From: Nesterenkonia sphaerica
GTDB lineage: Bacteria > Actinomycetota > Actinomycetes > Actinomycetales > Micrococcaceae
Length of the DNA stretch: 64,000 nt
Direction: 5' to 3'
Assembly (NCBI RefSeq): GCF_005771565.1
Contig: NZ_VAWA01000001.1
Location: 247,276 to 311,275 of the forward strand
Shown here: one piece after another, positions 41,205-50,191 of the stretch
How positions within the stretch are numbered: position 1 is the stretch's first letter
Layout of the letters: every line of letters begins with the position of its first letter
Notes under the pieces: model-generated
Told to the model about the DNA's origin: nothing
What the model saw: only the letters and a program-made list of their open reading frames with translations
The model's database searches: none
Made by a program: the position numbers and the translations under genes

Positions 41205-41837
41205 CTAGATCGGGCCCTCCGCGGGGGGCAGCTCGATACTGTGCCGTCTGGCGTCCTCGGCCGTGTCGACGTCATTGCCCATCTCGGAGGGGAGTACCGG
41301 GTGCGCAGCTGACACCCCGTCGATCAGCCAGCGCAGCGACTTCCCGGCTGCCTGAGAGGGCTCCAGACGCTCCACCCGTTGGCCCAGCCAGGCCAGGCGG
41401 ACGGCGCAGCTGAGCATCTGGAGCCTGCCGTGAGCGTCCTGCGGGACTACTGCATCATGACCATCTGGCCTCAACACCGGCAGCCGGGGCCGCAGCCAGT
41501 CCAGCAGCGGTCCCGGGTCCACTGTGTCCACCGACAGCAGCAGCACCGCCGCATCGGGCTCGTCAGTCGCTGCCGGAGGCAGGGCGCGCACTCCGGCGCA
41601 GACAGCTGCGGCGGGGCCGCTCAGCGGCGGCTGCTCACGGGTCAGCCGAAGGTGTACCGGCAGGTGCGGACGCAGATGCGCGGGCCCGACGACGACGCCG
41701 GTGACACCGCGCTCGTCAAGCGCTGCTGTCCAGTGGTCCAGCAGGGTGCGCCCCTGGCGGATCAGCAGGGCTTTGTCCCTGCCCTCAAGCCGGCTGCCGG
41801 CCCCTCCGGCCAGCAGCACCGCGTGAACTGAGCTCAT
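41205..41837 (-). CDS. mobA: Molybdenum cofactor guanylyltransferase (MobA-like)
   Basis: A 210-residue nucleotidyltransferase with the N-terminal GTP-binding loop LLAGGAGSRLEGRDKALL and a metal-binding Asp in LLLSVDTVDPG. It would join GMP to the molybdopterin cofactor, giving the bis-MGD form used by formate dehydrogenases, which agrees with fdhD in the same operon. It is the first gene of that operon and starts about 30 bases from the MetB stop. Confidence 0.88.
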   Translation of the reverse strand: MSSVHAVLLAGGAGSRLEGRDKALLIRQGRTLLDHWTAALDERGVTGVVVGPAHLRPHLPVHLRLTREQPPLSGPAAAVCAGVRALPPAATDEPDAAVLLLSVDTVDPGPLLDWLRPRLPVLRPDGHDAVVPQDAHGRLQMLSCAVRLAWLGQRVERLEPSQAAGKSLRWLIDGVSAAHPVLPSEMGNDVDTAEDARRHSIELPPAEGPI

Positions 41838-41866
41838 GGGCGGCTGGAGAAGAGTCCGCTGTTCCT

Positions 41867-43036
41867 TTACAGCCCAGCCAGGGACTGTTCCAGATCCTCG
41901 ACGAGGTCTTGGACGTCTTCAATGCCGACCGAGAGCCGCAGCAGGTTCTCCGGCACCGCCAGTTCCGTACCGCGGACCGAGGCGTGGGTCATCTCATGCG
42001 GATAGTTCATCAGGGACTCCACGCCGCCGAGCGACTCGGCCAGAATGAAGTACTTGGTGGCTTCAGCGACCTTGCGGGCTGCCGGTTCTCCTCCTGCCAG
42101 CTGGAGCGAGACCATGCCGCCGAAGCTGCGCATCTGAGTTGCCGCCAGCTCGTGTCCGGGGTGGGAGGCCAAGCCGGGGTAGAGCACCCGCTCAATGGCG
42201 GGGTGGCCGTCAAAGTGCTCCGCAATGGCCTGCGCGTTGGAGCAGTGCCGGTCCATCCGCACACCAAGGGTCTTCAGTCCACGGGTGGTCAGGTAGGCGT
42301 CGAGAGGGCCGGAGACCGCTCCGACGGCGAACTGCTGGAAGGCGATCTTCTCCGCCAGCTCATCGGCTGCGTCATCGGAGCCCAGGACTGCGGCTCCCCC
42401 GACCACGTCCGAGTGCCCGCCGATGTACTTGGTGGTGGAGTGGACCACCACATCGGCGCCCAGCCGCAGCGGCTGCTGCAGGTAGGGGGTGGCGAAGGTG
42501 TTGTCCACCACCAGCAGAGCGGAGTGGGCGTGGGCCAGCTGCGCCAGTGCAGCGATGTCGGTGATCGCCATCAGCGGGTTCGACGGGGTCTCCACCCACA
42601 GCAGGGTTGCCTCTGGGTGTTCCAGTTCGGCTGCCACCCGGTCGTGGTCGCTGAGGTCCAGCGGCGTATTGGACACTCCCCAGGCGGAGTGGACCTTGTC
42701 GAAGAGGCGGAACGTTCCGCCGTAGGCATCGTTGCCCATAACAATCCGCTGTCCCGGGCGCATCAGCGCACGGATGACTGCGTCCTCCGCTGCCAGCCCG
42801 GAGCCGAAGCTGAAGGCATGATTGCCGCCCTCCAGGGCCGCCAGCTGGGTCTGCAGCGCTGAGCGGGTGGGGTTACCTGCCCGGCCGTAATCATAGCCGT
42901 TGCGCAGGTTGCCGATGCCGTCGGGCGCGTAAGTGGTGGAGAAGTGGACCGGAGGCACCACGGCACCGAAGACCTGGTCCACTTCCTGTCCGGTGTGGAT
43001 GGCGTGGGTGGAGAACCCGGGATCGTGGTTACTCAT
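41867..43036 (-). CDS. metB: Cystathionine gamma-synthase/lyase (trans-sulfuration enzyme)
   Basis: A 389-residue PLP enzyme of the Cys/Met metabolism family. The Schiff-base Lys is in VVHSTTKYIGGHSD, with FGSGLAAEDAV and YGGTFRLFDKV also conserved. The family includes both gamma-synthase (MetB) and gamma-lyase, and sequence alone does not separate them. Pairing with cystathionine beta-synthase, whose 3' end it overlaps by eight bases, would fit either a reverse-trans-sulfuration lyase or the usual actinobacterial metB-cbs arrangement. The ATG at 43036 is chosen from that overlap. Confidence 0.88.
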   Translation of the reverse strand: MSNHDPGFSTHAIHTGQEVDQVFGAVVPPVHFSTTYAPDGIGNLRNGYDYGRAGNPTRSALQTQLAALEGGNHAFSFGSGLAAEDAVIRALMRPGQRIVMGNDAYGGTFRLFDKVHSAWGVSNTPLDLSDHDRVAAELEHPEATLLWVETPSNPLMAITDIAALAQLAHAHSALLVVDNTFATPYLQQPLRLGADVVVHSTTKYIGGHSDVVGGAAVLGSDDAADELAEKIAFQQFAVGAVSGPLDAYLTTRGLKTLGVRMDRHCSNAQAIAEHFDGHPAIERVLYPGLASHPGHELAATQMRSFGGMVSLQLAGGEPAARKVAEATKYFILAESLGGVESLMNYPHEMTHASVRGTELAVPENLLRLSVGIEDVQDLVEDLEQSLAGL

Positions 43037-44564
43037 CGATCGTGTCTTCCTCTCTCTTGGCGCTCGAAAGGTGGGCCAGCAGGTCATTGCGGGTCAGTAC
43101 CCCGACAATATCGCCCTGGTCGGCCACCAGCAGGGTGGGGTTCACGCGCAGCTTCGCGAGGATGTGCGGAATGGGCTCAGTGATGCCCACCAGCGGGAGG
43201 TTGTCGTTGAGGTGCTCGGAGACCAGATCGTCGGAGGCGGCATGCCCCTCGATCACATCTTCTGACAGGTGCGCCACGTCCACCACTCCGTAGACCTCCC
43301 CGATACGGGCGGTGCCTCCGGGCCGGTCGATCACCGGCACAATGTCGACGCCGTACCGGTTCATCACGCTGACCGCTTCCCGCAGAGTGGTATCCCGGGT
43401 GATGGAGATAACCTCCGGCAGCGCGTTGGAGAACATGTCCCGCTTGGCCCGCAGCAGCTCCGCTGCGGTGGTGTGGGCCGCGCCGGTGCTCTGTGCCGCT
43501 GCCGGGGCGGCCGCAGCGACTTTGCCTTCGCGCACTGCTGCGCTGATCTGCTCGGTGGAGCTGACGCTGATCTCGGTGCCGGTGGAGGTCGACACCACAG
43601 CTCCGAACCCATGGTCGATCATCCACTGGTCGTTGAATATCTTTCCCAAGTATCCGCGGCCGGAGTCCGGCAGCACAGTCACCACCACGTCGTCGGGCCC
43701 CAGGTCCTTGGCCACGCGCAGAGCCGCAGTGACGGCGAGGCCCGAGGAGCCGCCGACCAGCAGTCCCTCTTCAGTGGCGAGCCTGCGGCACATGGCGAAG
43801 GACTCCGCATCAGTCACCGCGTGCTTCTCATCGGGGATCGTGGGGTCATAGTTGGGCACCCAGATGTCCTCCCCCACACCCTCGACGAAATACGGCCTCC
43901 CGTCTCCGCCGGAGTAGACCGAGCCGTCGGGATCAGCCACCACCACCCGCACGGGACCGGAGGGCCGGTCCGCGGAGACCTCTTTGAGGTAGCGTCCAGT
44001 ACCGGTGACGGTACCTCCGGTGCCCGCGCCGACCACGAAGTGAGTCAGCTTGCCGTCCGTATCAGCCCAGATCTCTGGGCCGGTGGTCTCATAGTGGCTG
44101 GCTGGTGCGCCGGGGTTGGAGAACTGGTCCGGCTTATAGCCACCCTCGATCTCACGGGCGAGCTGGTCGGAGATGCCGTAGTAGCTCAGCGGCGAATCCC
44201 CGTCCACACCCGCTGGGCCCACCACCACATCTGCTCCGTAGGCCCGGAGCACGTCCCGCTTCTCGACACCGACCTTGGGGACGGTGACGAACACTGCGCG
44301 GTAGCCCTTCTGCTGGGCGACCAGCGCGAGCCCCACTCCAGTGTTGCCGGAAGTAGGTTCCACCACCACGCCGCCGGGCGCCAGCTGGCCCGACTTCTCG
44401 GCGTCTTCGATCATTTTCAGGGCAATCCGGTCTTTGATGGACCCACCGGGGTTGAGATACTCGAGCTTCGCCAGAACTGTGGCCTCGATGCCTTCAGTGA
44501 CTCTGTTGAGGCGGACTAGGGGTGTACCGCCGATCAGCTCGACGACGGACTGGGCGTATTTCAT
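43029..44564 (-). CDS. cbs: Cystathionine beta-synthase
   Basis: A 511-residue enzyme: an N-terminal fold-type II PLP domain with the Lys in NPGGSIKDRI, the loop PTSGNTGVGLA and the phosphate cup GAGTGGTVTG, then a linker and a C-terminal CBS-domain pair (SITRDTTLREAVSVMNRYGV ... PTLLVADQGDIVGVLTRNDL). It condenses serine (or acetylserine) with homocysteine to cystathionine. The CBS pair suggests ligand control, but the ligand is unknown. The ATG at 44564 is preferred over an extension that begins MRAGTLRA. Confidence 0.92.
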   Translation of the reverse strand: MKYAQSVVELIGGTPLVRLNRVTEGIEATVLAKLEYLNPGGSIKDRIALKMIEDAEKSGQLAPGGVVVEPTSGNTGVGLALVAQQKGYRAVFVTVPKVGVEKRDVLRAYGADVVVGPAGVDGDSPLSYYGISDQLAREIEGGYKPDQFSNPGAPASHYETTGPEIWADTDGKLTHFVVGAGTGGTVTGTGRYLKEVSADRPSGPVRVVVADPDGSVYSGGDGRPYFVEGVGEDIWVPNYDPTIPDEKHAVTDAESFAMCRRLATEEGLLVGGSSGLAVTAALRVAKDLGPDDVVVTVLPDSGRGYLGKIFNDQWMIDHGFGAVVSTSTGTEISVSSTEQISAAVREGKVAAAAPAAAQSTGAAHTTAAELLRAKRDMFSNALPEVISITRDTTLREAVSVMNRYGVDIVPVIDRPGGTARIGEVYGVVDVAHLSEDVIEGHAASDDLVSEHLNDNLPLVGITEPIPHILAKLRVNPTLLVADQGDIVGVLTRNDLLAHLSSAKREEDTIDE

Positions 44565-44659
44565 AGCTCTCAGCGTACCGGCGCGCACCCCGGCGCCCCA
44601 GTCCCCTGCGACTTGTGACGCAATAATGCCCCCGCCCGCGGGAGCGTTAGAGTGGCCCG

Positions 44660-45688
44660 GTGACGTTAGAGGCGGTCAGGGTGGTGGATCTGGGGGCGCC
44701 CTTCGATCTTCCGCGAACCATCTCTGTGCTGCAGCGCGGGCACGCCGACCCCTCAATCAGGGCCGACCCCGGCACGTTCCGCGGCGGGGTGCGCGGAACC
44801 CCCGGGGCCGGCGCGTGGATGGCCCAGCGGCAGTACGACCCTGCAGGCCAGCACATGGGGGCGGCGACCCTGCGGTTCGACCAGCTTGATGCGTCCCGGG
44901 TCCGTGTGCGCGCCGTCGCGGACAGTGAGGCAGCCCTGGTCTCGGCACTGGGCCGGTCAGCCACCGCCCTGGGAGCCCAGGATGACTGGACCGAGTTGGA
45001 GCTGCTGCTCGACGCCCTGGGAGACCTGGTCTCCACGACGCTGGCGCAGGTCCGGCGCCGCCATCCCGGTGTCCGGCTTCCGGCCACGGGCGCACTTTTT
45101 GACCAGCTGGTCACAGCGACATTGGAACAGAAAGTCACTCACGGAGAAGCCAGGCACGGATGGCGTCAGCTCCTGCGGCGCCACGGGAATCCTGTGCCCT
45201 CCTGCGCTTCGCTGCCGGCGCCGTCATGGCTGCGTCTGCCGCTGACGGCCCACCAGCTCAAACGGGTCCCCAGCTGGCAGTGGCACCAGATGTGGGTCCA
45301 GCCTCCGCTGTCGCGAACCATCCTTCGCCTGGCCGACCGGGCTGGGAGCATCCACCGGCTGGGCCACTCCACTGCCACGGAGACCGGCAGCGTCGGTGCC
45401 CTGGCGGAACAGCTTCAGGTCATCCCCGGGATAGGCCGGTGGACCACGGCCGAAGCGCTGCAGCGCTCCCACGGGGCTGCAGACCTTCCCGCCGTGGGGG
45501 ACTACCACCTGGCCCACTTTGTCGGCGAAGCACTCACGGGCAGGCGCACTGACGATGCGGGGATGCTTCAGCTGCTGGAGCCGTTCGAGCCGCACCGGCA
45601 GCGGGTGATCCGGTTGCTGAAACTCTCCGGCTTCCGCGGAGAACGTTTCGGGCCGCGCTTAGAGCCGGCAGACCACCGGGGACGCTAG
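44660..45688 (+). CDS. DNA-3-methyladenine glycosylase, AlkA-type HhH-GPD
   Basis: A 342-residue base-excision glycosylase. The helix-hairpin-helix lies in LQVIPGIGRWTTAEAL and the catalytic Asp in AVGDYHLAHFVGEAL, near residues 255-285. The N-terminal half resembles the AlkA N-domain. GTG at 44660 fits the coding start, with divergent cbs about 95 bases away. It removes alkylated bases from DNA. Confidence 0.87.
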   Translation: MTLEAVRVVDLGAPFDLPRTISVLQRGHADPSIRADPGTFRGGVRGTPGAGAWMAQRQYDPAGQHMGAATLRFDQLDASRVRVRAVADSEAALVSALGRSATALGAQDDWTELELLLDALGDLVSTTLAQVRRRHPGVRLPATGALFDQLVTATLEQKVTHGEARHGWRQLLRRHGNPVPSCASLPAPSWLRLPLTAHQLKRVPSWQWHQMWVQPPLSRTILRLADRAGSIHRLGHSTATETGSVGALAEQLQVIPGIGRWTTAEALQRSHGAADLPAVGDYHLAHFVGEALTGRRTDDAGMLQLLEPFEPHRQRVIRLLKLSGFRGERFGPRLEPADHRGR

Positions 45689-46068
45689 TCCTGCTGGGGG
45701 GCTTCAGCCTCGTCCTGCTCAGCGACCTGCTTGTGCACCTCGTCCATATCGAGGTCTTTCACCGCGGTCACCACCTGGTTCAGCTGCTCGGCGTTCAACG
45801 CACCCGGCTGTGAGAACACCAGAACCTTCTCGCGGAACGCCATCAGTGTAGGAATGGAGCTGATCTGGGCAGCTGCAGCCAGCTCCCGCTCAGCCTCAGT
45901 GTCCACTTTGCCGAAAGTGATCTCTGGGTGCTGCTCCGACACCTGCTCGTAGACCGGAGCGAACTGTTTGCACGGACCGCACCAGTCGGCCCAAAAATCG
46001 ATGAAGAGAATATCGGACTCCTCCAGCGTCTTCTGGAAGTCTTCAGAGGTCAGTTCCGTGGTAGCCAT
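45685..46068 (-). CDS. Thioredoxin
   Basis: A 127-residue thioredoxin: FIDFWADWCGPCKQFAPVYE contains the WCGPC redox pair, and SSIPTLM supplies the cis-Pro. An acidic 20-residue tail follows the usual 108-residue fold. The ATG at 46068 is chosen; the frame extends to 46320 across the tRNA-Tyr gene, which is not credible. It converges with the DNA glycosylase gene, overlapping by four bases. Confidence 0.92.
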   Translation of the reverse strand: MATTELTSEDFQKTLEESDILFIDFWADWCGPCKQFAPVYEQVSEQHPEITFGKVDTEAERELAAAAQISSIPTLMAFREKVLVFSQPGALNAEQLNQVVTAVKDLDMDEVHKQVAEQDEAEAPQQD

Positions 46069-46211
46069 GGCCGCCACAATACGGCAGAGCGTAGGCATTG
46101 TGCAGTGCGAAGCCGCATTAAGCGCCCGGCGAATCCAGGAAAACTGTTCAGCGGCCCGTGTTCCGCAGAAGGACTCCGGGCCGCTGAGTGCCTGCGCTGC
46201 GAGCGCATACG

Positions 46212-46293
46212 TGGCGGGTGAGGGATTCGAACCCACGTAGGCAGTGCCAGCTGATTTACAGTCAGCCCCCTTTGGCCGCTCGGGTAACCCGCC
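46212..46293 (-). tRNA. tRNA-Tyr (GTA anticodon)
   Basis: An 82-base class II tRNA: acceptor GGCGGGT/ACCCGCC, anticodon loop ACTGTAAA with stem pairs around CTGA/TCAG, long variable arm, and T loop TTCGAAT. No CCA is encoded. Confidence 0.95.
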
Positions 46294-46414
46294 GTGTTCG
46301 GCGCGCCCGAGCGCAAGCACCGGACAACTTTACCGCACCCTGACCGCAATTCTCGAATCCTGCCGGCGAGTAGTATGGCATCCAGATTGGCCGCCAGAAT
46401 CGGAGACCCTCCAT

Positions 46415-47290
46415 ATGTCTGACCTTGACGCAGAAGACCTCGCCGGCCGGCTGCCTGATCGGACACCGGCGGGGATTGCCGACCGCATTTCAGAACTGAT
46501 CGAGATGAAGGTGCTGCCGGCGGACTCCCGGCTGCCCACCGTGCGGGATTTGGCCCAGGAGCTCGGCGTCAGCGTGGGCACTATCGCTCAAGCCTGGAGC
46601 CAGCTGCGGGAGCGGGGATTGGTGGAGACCCGACGTCGCGGTGGCACCCGGGTGTTGCCACGTCCGCGGCGCCGTGCGGAGGACTTTTCCGGTCCCGGAT
46701 CGCCACTGAAGCGCATGGGTCTGCTCATCTCTGGTGTCAGCGGCCCCGATTCCAGCAGTGCGCTTGAGGCTGTGCTGCGGATCGTGGTCCGCGCCGAAGA
46801 ACTGGGGTTCGACGCTGCCTGCCTCGCGACTGGACCGGACCCGGACGGGATTCGAGCTCCGGTTCCGGTGCTGGCCGCTGCCTCCCAGCGCACGTGCCGG
46901 ATCGGTCTGCTCGCTGAAGTCTCGGACTCCGCCTGGGGTACCGCGCAGGAGCTGCCCGCCGACCTTGAGACGCTGAGTCTGCTCTGCCGCGGGCGGCTGA
47001 CTGTGGCTCGCCGCGGCCAGCACGTGGTCCGCACCGCGCTGCCCACTGACACGGCGAGCCCCGAGCAGGAGCGTCGATTCAATGACGTCGCCGCGGAAGA
47101 GCCAGCGGGTGCGCTGACCGGGCTCAGTGACGACATTGCCGATGAACTCCTGCAGGACCCGGAGTACGCCAGCGGCGGCGAGGTCCTCTTTGCGCTTCCG
47201 CCCGGGCTGGAAGAGGCCGACTGTCTCCACCTGCTCGCCGAGCTGACCACCAGGCTCGGCCCGGCCCTGGGCTGGAAGCCCGAGGCGTAG
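46415..47290 (+). CDS. GntR-type regulator with a truncated luciferase-like domain
   Basis: A 291-residue protein. Residues about 15-80 are a GntR winged helix ([20 protein letters not shown], then [10 protein letters not shown] and [12 protein letters not shown]). Instead of an aminotransferase or UTRA domain, the rest (about 95-290) follows the luciferase-like monooxygenase pattern: [46 protein letters not shown], then [18 protein letters not shown]. The domain is about 190 residues, shorter than the usual 300, and lacks recognisable later catalytic parts, so I infer a flavin- or F420-binding sensor, not an enzyme. The ATG at 46415 has GGAG upstream. Confidence 0.75.
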   Translation: MSDLDAEDLAGRLPDRTPAGIADRISELIEMKVLPADSRLPTVRDLAQELGVSVGTIAQAWSQLRERGLVETRRRGGTRVLPRPRRRAEDFSGPGSPLKRMGLLISGVSGPDSSSALEAVLRIVVRAEELGFDAACLATGPDPDGIRAPVPVLAAASQRTCRIGLLAEVSDSAWGTAQELPADLETLSLLCRGRLTVARRGQHVVRTALPTDTASPEQERRFNDVAAEEPAGALTGLSDDIADELLQDPEYASGGEVLFALPPGLEEADCLHLLAELTTRLGPALGWKPEA

Positions 47291-47336
47291 GCGAGCGGCA
47301 TCCTGCACACCCCAACACAAGAAGACAAGGAGCCAT

Positions 47337-47825
47337 ATGGCTAAGGAATCGACATTCGACATCGTCTCCAAAGTGGACGCCCAGGAGGTGTCCAATGCGC
47401 TGAACCAGGCGTCGAAGGAGATCGCTCAGCGGTACGACTTCAAGGGCACCGGCGCGTCTGTGGAGCAGAACGGTGAGTTGATCGTTGTGACCGCAAACGC
47501 TGAAGAGCGTGTCAAGGCCGCCAATGATGTCCTGGAGAGCAAGCTCATCAAGCGGGGGATCTCGCTGAAGTCCTATGAAACCTCAGAGCCGAAGCAGTCT
47601 GGCAAGGTCTACCGGATCGAAGGTCAGATCAAGGAGGGAATCGACCAGGCCACGGCCAAGAAGATTTCAAAAATGATCCGCGATGAGGGACCCAAATCGG
47701 TCAAGGCTCAGATCCAAGGTGATGAGCTGCGGGTCTCCTCCAAGTCCCGCGATGACCTCCAGGCGGTCATTGCGTTGCTGAAGGACTTCGAGGACGCTGA
47801 TCTGCAGTTCATCAACATGCGCTGA
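47337..47825 (+). CDS. yajQ: YajQ family nucleotide-binding protein
   Basis: A 162-residue YajQ, close to the usual length. It opens [20 protein letters not shown] and contains [23 protein letters not shown] and the C-terminal [20 protein letters not shown], all family hallmarks. AAGGAG precedes the ATG. Some members bind cyclic di-GMP; whether this one does is unknown. It follows the GntR-type regulator gene by 46 bases. Confidence 0.96.
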   Translation: MAKESTFDIVSKVDAQEVSNALNQASKEIAQRYDFKGTGASVEQNGELIVVTANAEERVKAANDVLESKLIKRGISLKSYETSEPKQSGKVYRIEGQIKEGIDQATAKKISKMIRDEGPKSVKAQIQGDELRVSSKSRDDLQAVIALLKDFEDADLQFINMR

Positions 47826-47854
47826 AAACCCCCCGCGGCGACCCCCGGTGGCGC

Positions 47855-49087
47855 TCAGAGCAGGAAGATCAGCGCCAGGGGCAGGGCCACGAAGACGCCC
47901 AGGACCCAGGCCAGCGCCACCGGGGTACGCTCAGCAGCCAGCCCGGAGAGCCATTCAGCGCCCTTGAGCGGAATGTCCCGCATCACTGGGATGCCGTAGA
48001 TCACGGCTGTGCCCAGCACGTTGAAGAACAGGTGCACCAGAGCTGCGGTGAGCGCAATGGTGCCCATTTCACCGTCGAAGGCGAAAGCCGCCACCAGAGC
48101 CGTGATGGTGGTGCCGATGTTCGCACCCAGTGCAAAGGGGTAGAGCTGGCGCAGGCTCAGCGCCCCCGAGCCGGCCAGCGGGACCATCAGTGCGGTGGTG
48201 GTGGACGAGGACTGGACCATAACCGTGACCACAGCACCGGACCCGATCGAGGTGATGGGACCGCGCCCGATGGCGGAGTTCAGCACCCGTTGGGCCCGGC
48301 CCACCAGCAGTGCTCGGAGTTTGCGGCCAATGAGGTTGATCACTGCCAGGATCAGTGCGATGGCGACGACGATCATCGCCACACCTGCCCAGATTCCCGG
48401 CAGCCAGCTCAGGCTCCAGGTGATCAGCTGCGCCAGGGGCGTCGTCGCCCCCTTCACCACGGTACCCAGGCCGCCGAAAATCATGGCGATGATGCCGCCA
48501 TCGGTGCCGGACAGGGCGGAGGCCGAGGCTGAGGCGATGCGTTCGAGCAGTCCGAACGCGATCTCCAGGGGCAGGAAGATCGCCACGGCGAGCAGATTGA
48601 AGAAGTCATGCACGGTGGCGGCGGCGAACCCGCGCCGGAACTGGGCCTTGTCCCGGACCATACCGAGGCTGACCAGCGTATTGGTCAGGGTGGTGCCGAT
48701 GTTTGCGCCCAGGATGATCGGCACGGCGATGCTCAGCGGCAGTCCGCCAGCCACCAGACCCACGGTCACCGAGGTGGTGGTGGAGGAGGACTGGCTCAGC
48801 GCGGTCGCAGCGATGCCGATCATCAGACCCACAATGGGGTTGGCCGCGAATTCGAAGAGCGAGGACGCCTGATCACCTGCGGCGAGGGAGAAACCCGAAC
48901 CGATCACGTTCACTGCGGTGATGAGCACATAGACGCAAGCCGCCACGATCAGCCAGTTGAGAACGTTGCCCGTCTTGGTGGACAACCGGTGGTGCAGCCC
49001 TCCGGGAAGCCGGGGGGTGGCGGCGGTGCCAGCAGCTGTGGGGGTGGTGAGCGTTTCGAACTTCTCCGGTGCTGGCAGTACAGCCAT
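47855..49087 (-). CDS. Na+/phosphate cotransporter family protein (NptA-like)
   Basis: A 410-residue membrane protein with the duplicated Na/Pi-cotransporter domain. Each half carries the QSSSTTT signature (TALSQSSSTTTSVT and VMVQSSSTTTALM) followed by GANIGTT. About eight or nine helices are predicted. The ATG at 49087 has GGAG five bases upstream, and the longer frame to 49207 is rejected. It is divergent from htpX. Confidence 0.92.
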   Translation of the reverse strand: MAVLPAPEKFETLTTPTAAGTAATPRLPGGLHHRLSTKTGNVLNWLIVAACVYVLITAVNVIGSGFSLAAGDQASSLFEFAANPIVGLMIGIAATALSQSSSTTTSVTVGLVAGGLPLSIAVPIILGANIGTTLTNTLVSLGMVRDKAQFRRGFAAATVHDFFNLLAVAIFLPLEIAFGLLERIASASASALSGTDGGIIAMIFGGLGTVVKGATTPLAQLITWSLSWLPGIWAGVAMIVVAIALILAVINLIGRKLRALLVGRAQRVLNSAIGRGPITSIGSGAVVTVMVQSSSTTTALMVPLAGSGALSLRQLYPFALGANIGTTITALVAAFAFDGEMGTIALTAALVHLFFNVLGTAVIYGIPVMRDIPLKGAEWLSGLAAERTPVALAWVLGVFVALPLALIFLL

Positions 49088-49318
49088 CAGCTCTCCGTTC
49101 GTGCATGAATGAGGGATGATCCTCGGCGGTCCTGGAAGTCTCCAGTTGCTCTGTCCTGAGCAGGCTGACAGTCGAAAGTGAACTGCAGGTAAACAATCTG
49201 GGAACATGGTTCAAAAGATCGAAACCGTGACCAAGATCTCGTGGAACACCGCGGCTTAGAATGGCGTTGATCGAGGTGAAATCCTCACCACCGGAGCCCT
49301 AGATTCAGGAGTCACAAG

Positions 49319-50191
49319 ATGCACCACCATCACGGACGGCTGCGCACTGTAGGACTGTTGGCGTTCCTGTTCGCCATGGTGCTGATGGTCGGAGCCATTG
49401 TGGCCTACTCAGTGCAGAGCCCCGCTGTGCTGTTCATCTTCGCGGGTATCGGCCTGTTCTCTGTGGCCTATTCCTACTGGAACTCGGACAAGATCGCGAT
49501 CCGGGCGATGAAGGCCTACCCAGTCAGCCGGGAGCAGGCCCCGGCACTCTATGAGATGGTCGAGGAGCTGGCTCATCGTGCGCAGTCGCCAGTGCCGCGC
49601 ATTTTCGTCTCCCCTCAGCCGACGCCCAATGCTTTCGCCACCGGCCGCGACCCGGAGCGGGGTGTGGTGTGCTACACCGAAGGCATCTTAAACCTGCTCA
49701 CCCCGCGTGAGCTGCGCGCCGTCACCGGCCACGAGCTGATGCACATCTACAACCGGGACATCCTGATCTCCTCCGTGGCCGCTGCCGTGGCCGGGTTCCT
49801 CACCACCATCACGCAGTTCTTCATACTGTTCGGCGGAGCCCGCGGCCGCGGCGGCGGCAACCCGCTGGCGCTGGTCGGGGGCCTGTTGGCGGTGATCCTG
49901 ATGCCGCTGGCGGCAAGCCTGATACGTTCGGCCATCAGCCGCACCCGCGAATACGACGCCGACGCCGATGGGGCCGAGCTCTCCGGGGACCCGCTGGCCC
50001 TGGCTTCAGCTCTGGACAAGCTGCAGAACGGCATTTCCCGGGTTCCGCTGAAGGAAGACCCGAAGCACGACGCGCACGCTCACATGATGATCGCCAACCC
50101 GTTTGGTCCACGGGCTCGGCAGATGTTCTCCACCCATCCGCCGATGGATGACCGGATCGCGCGTCTGAAGGAGATGGCTGGTCAGCGCTGA
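49319..50191 (+). CDS. htpX: HtpX-family membrane zinc metalloprotease
   Basis: A 290-residue protease with two N-terminal membrane helices, the zinc motif GHELMHIYNRD (HExxH), a helix pair after it, and the third ligand in RTREYDADADGAEL. It cleaves misfolded membrane proteins. The N-terminus is His-rich (MHHHHGRL). AGGAG precedes the ATG. It converges with the ferredoxin reductase gene, whose stop it overlaps by ten bases. Confidence 0.95.
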   Translation: MHHHHGRLRTVGLLAFLFAMVLMVGAIVAYSVQSPAVLFIFAGIGLFSVAYSYWNSDKIAIRAMKAYPVSREQAPALYEMVEELAHRAQSPVPRIFVSPQPTPNAFATGRDPERGVVCYTEGILNLLTPRELRAVTGHELMHIYNRDILISSVAAAVAGFLTTITQFFILFGGARGRGGGNPLALVGGLLAVILMPLAASLIRSAISRTREYDADADGAELSGDPLALASALDKLQNGISRVPLKEDPKHDAHAHMMIANPFGPRARQMFSTHPPMDDRIARLKEMAGQR

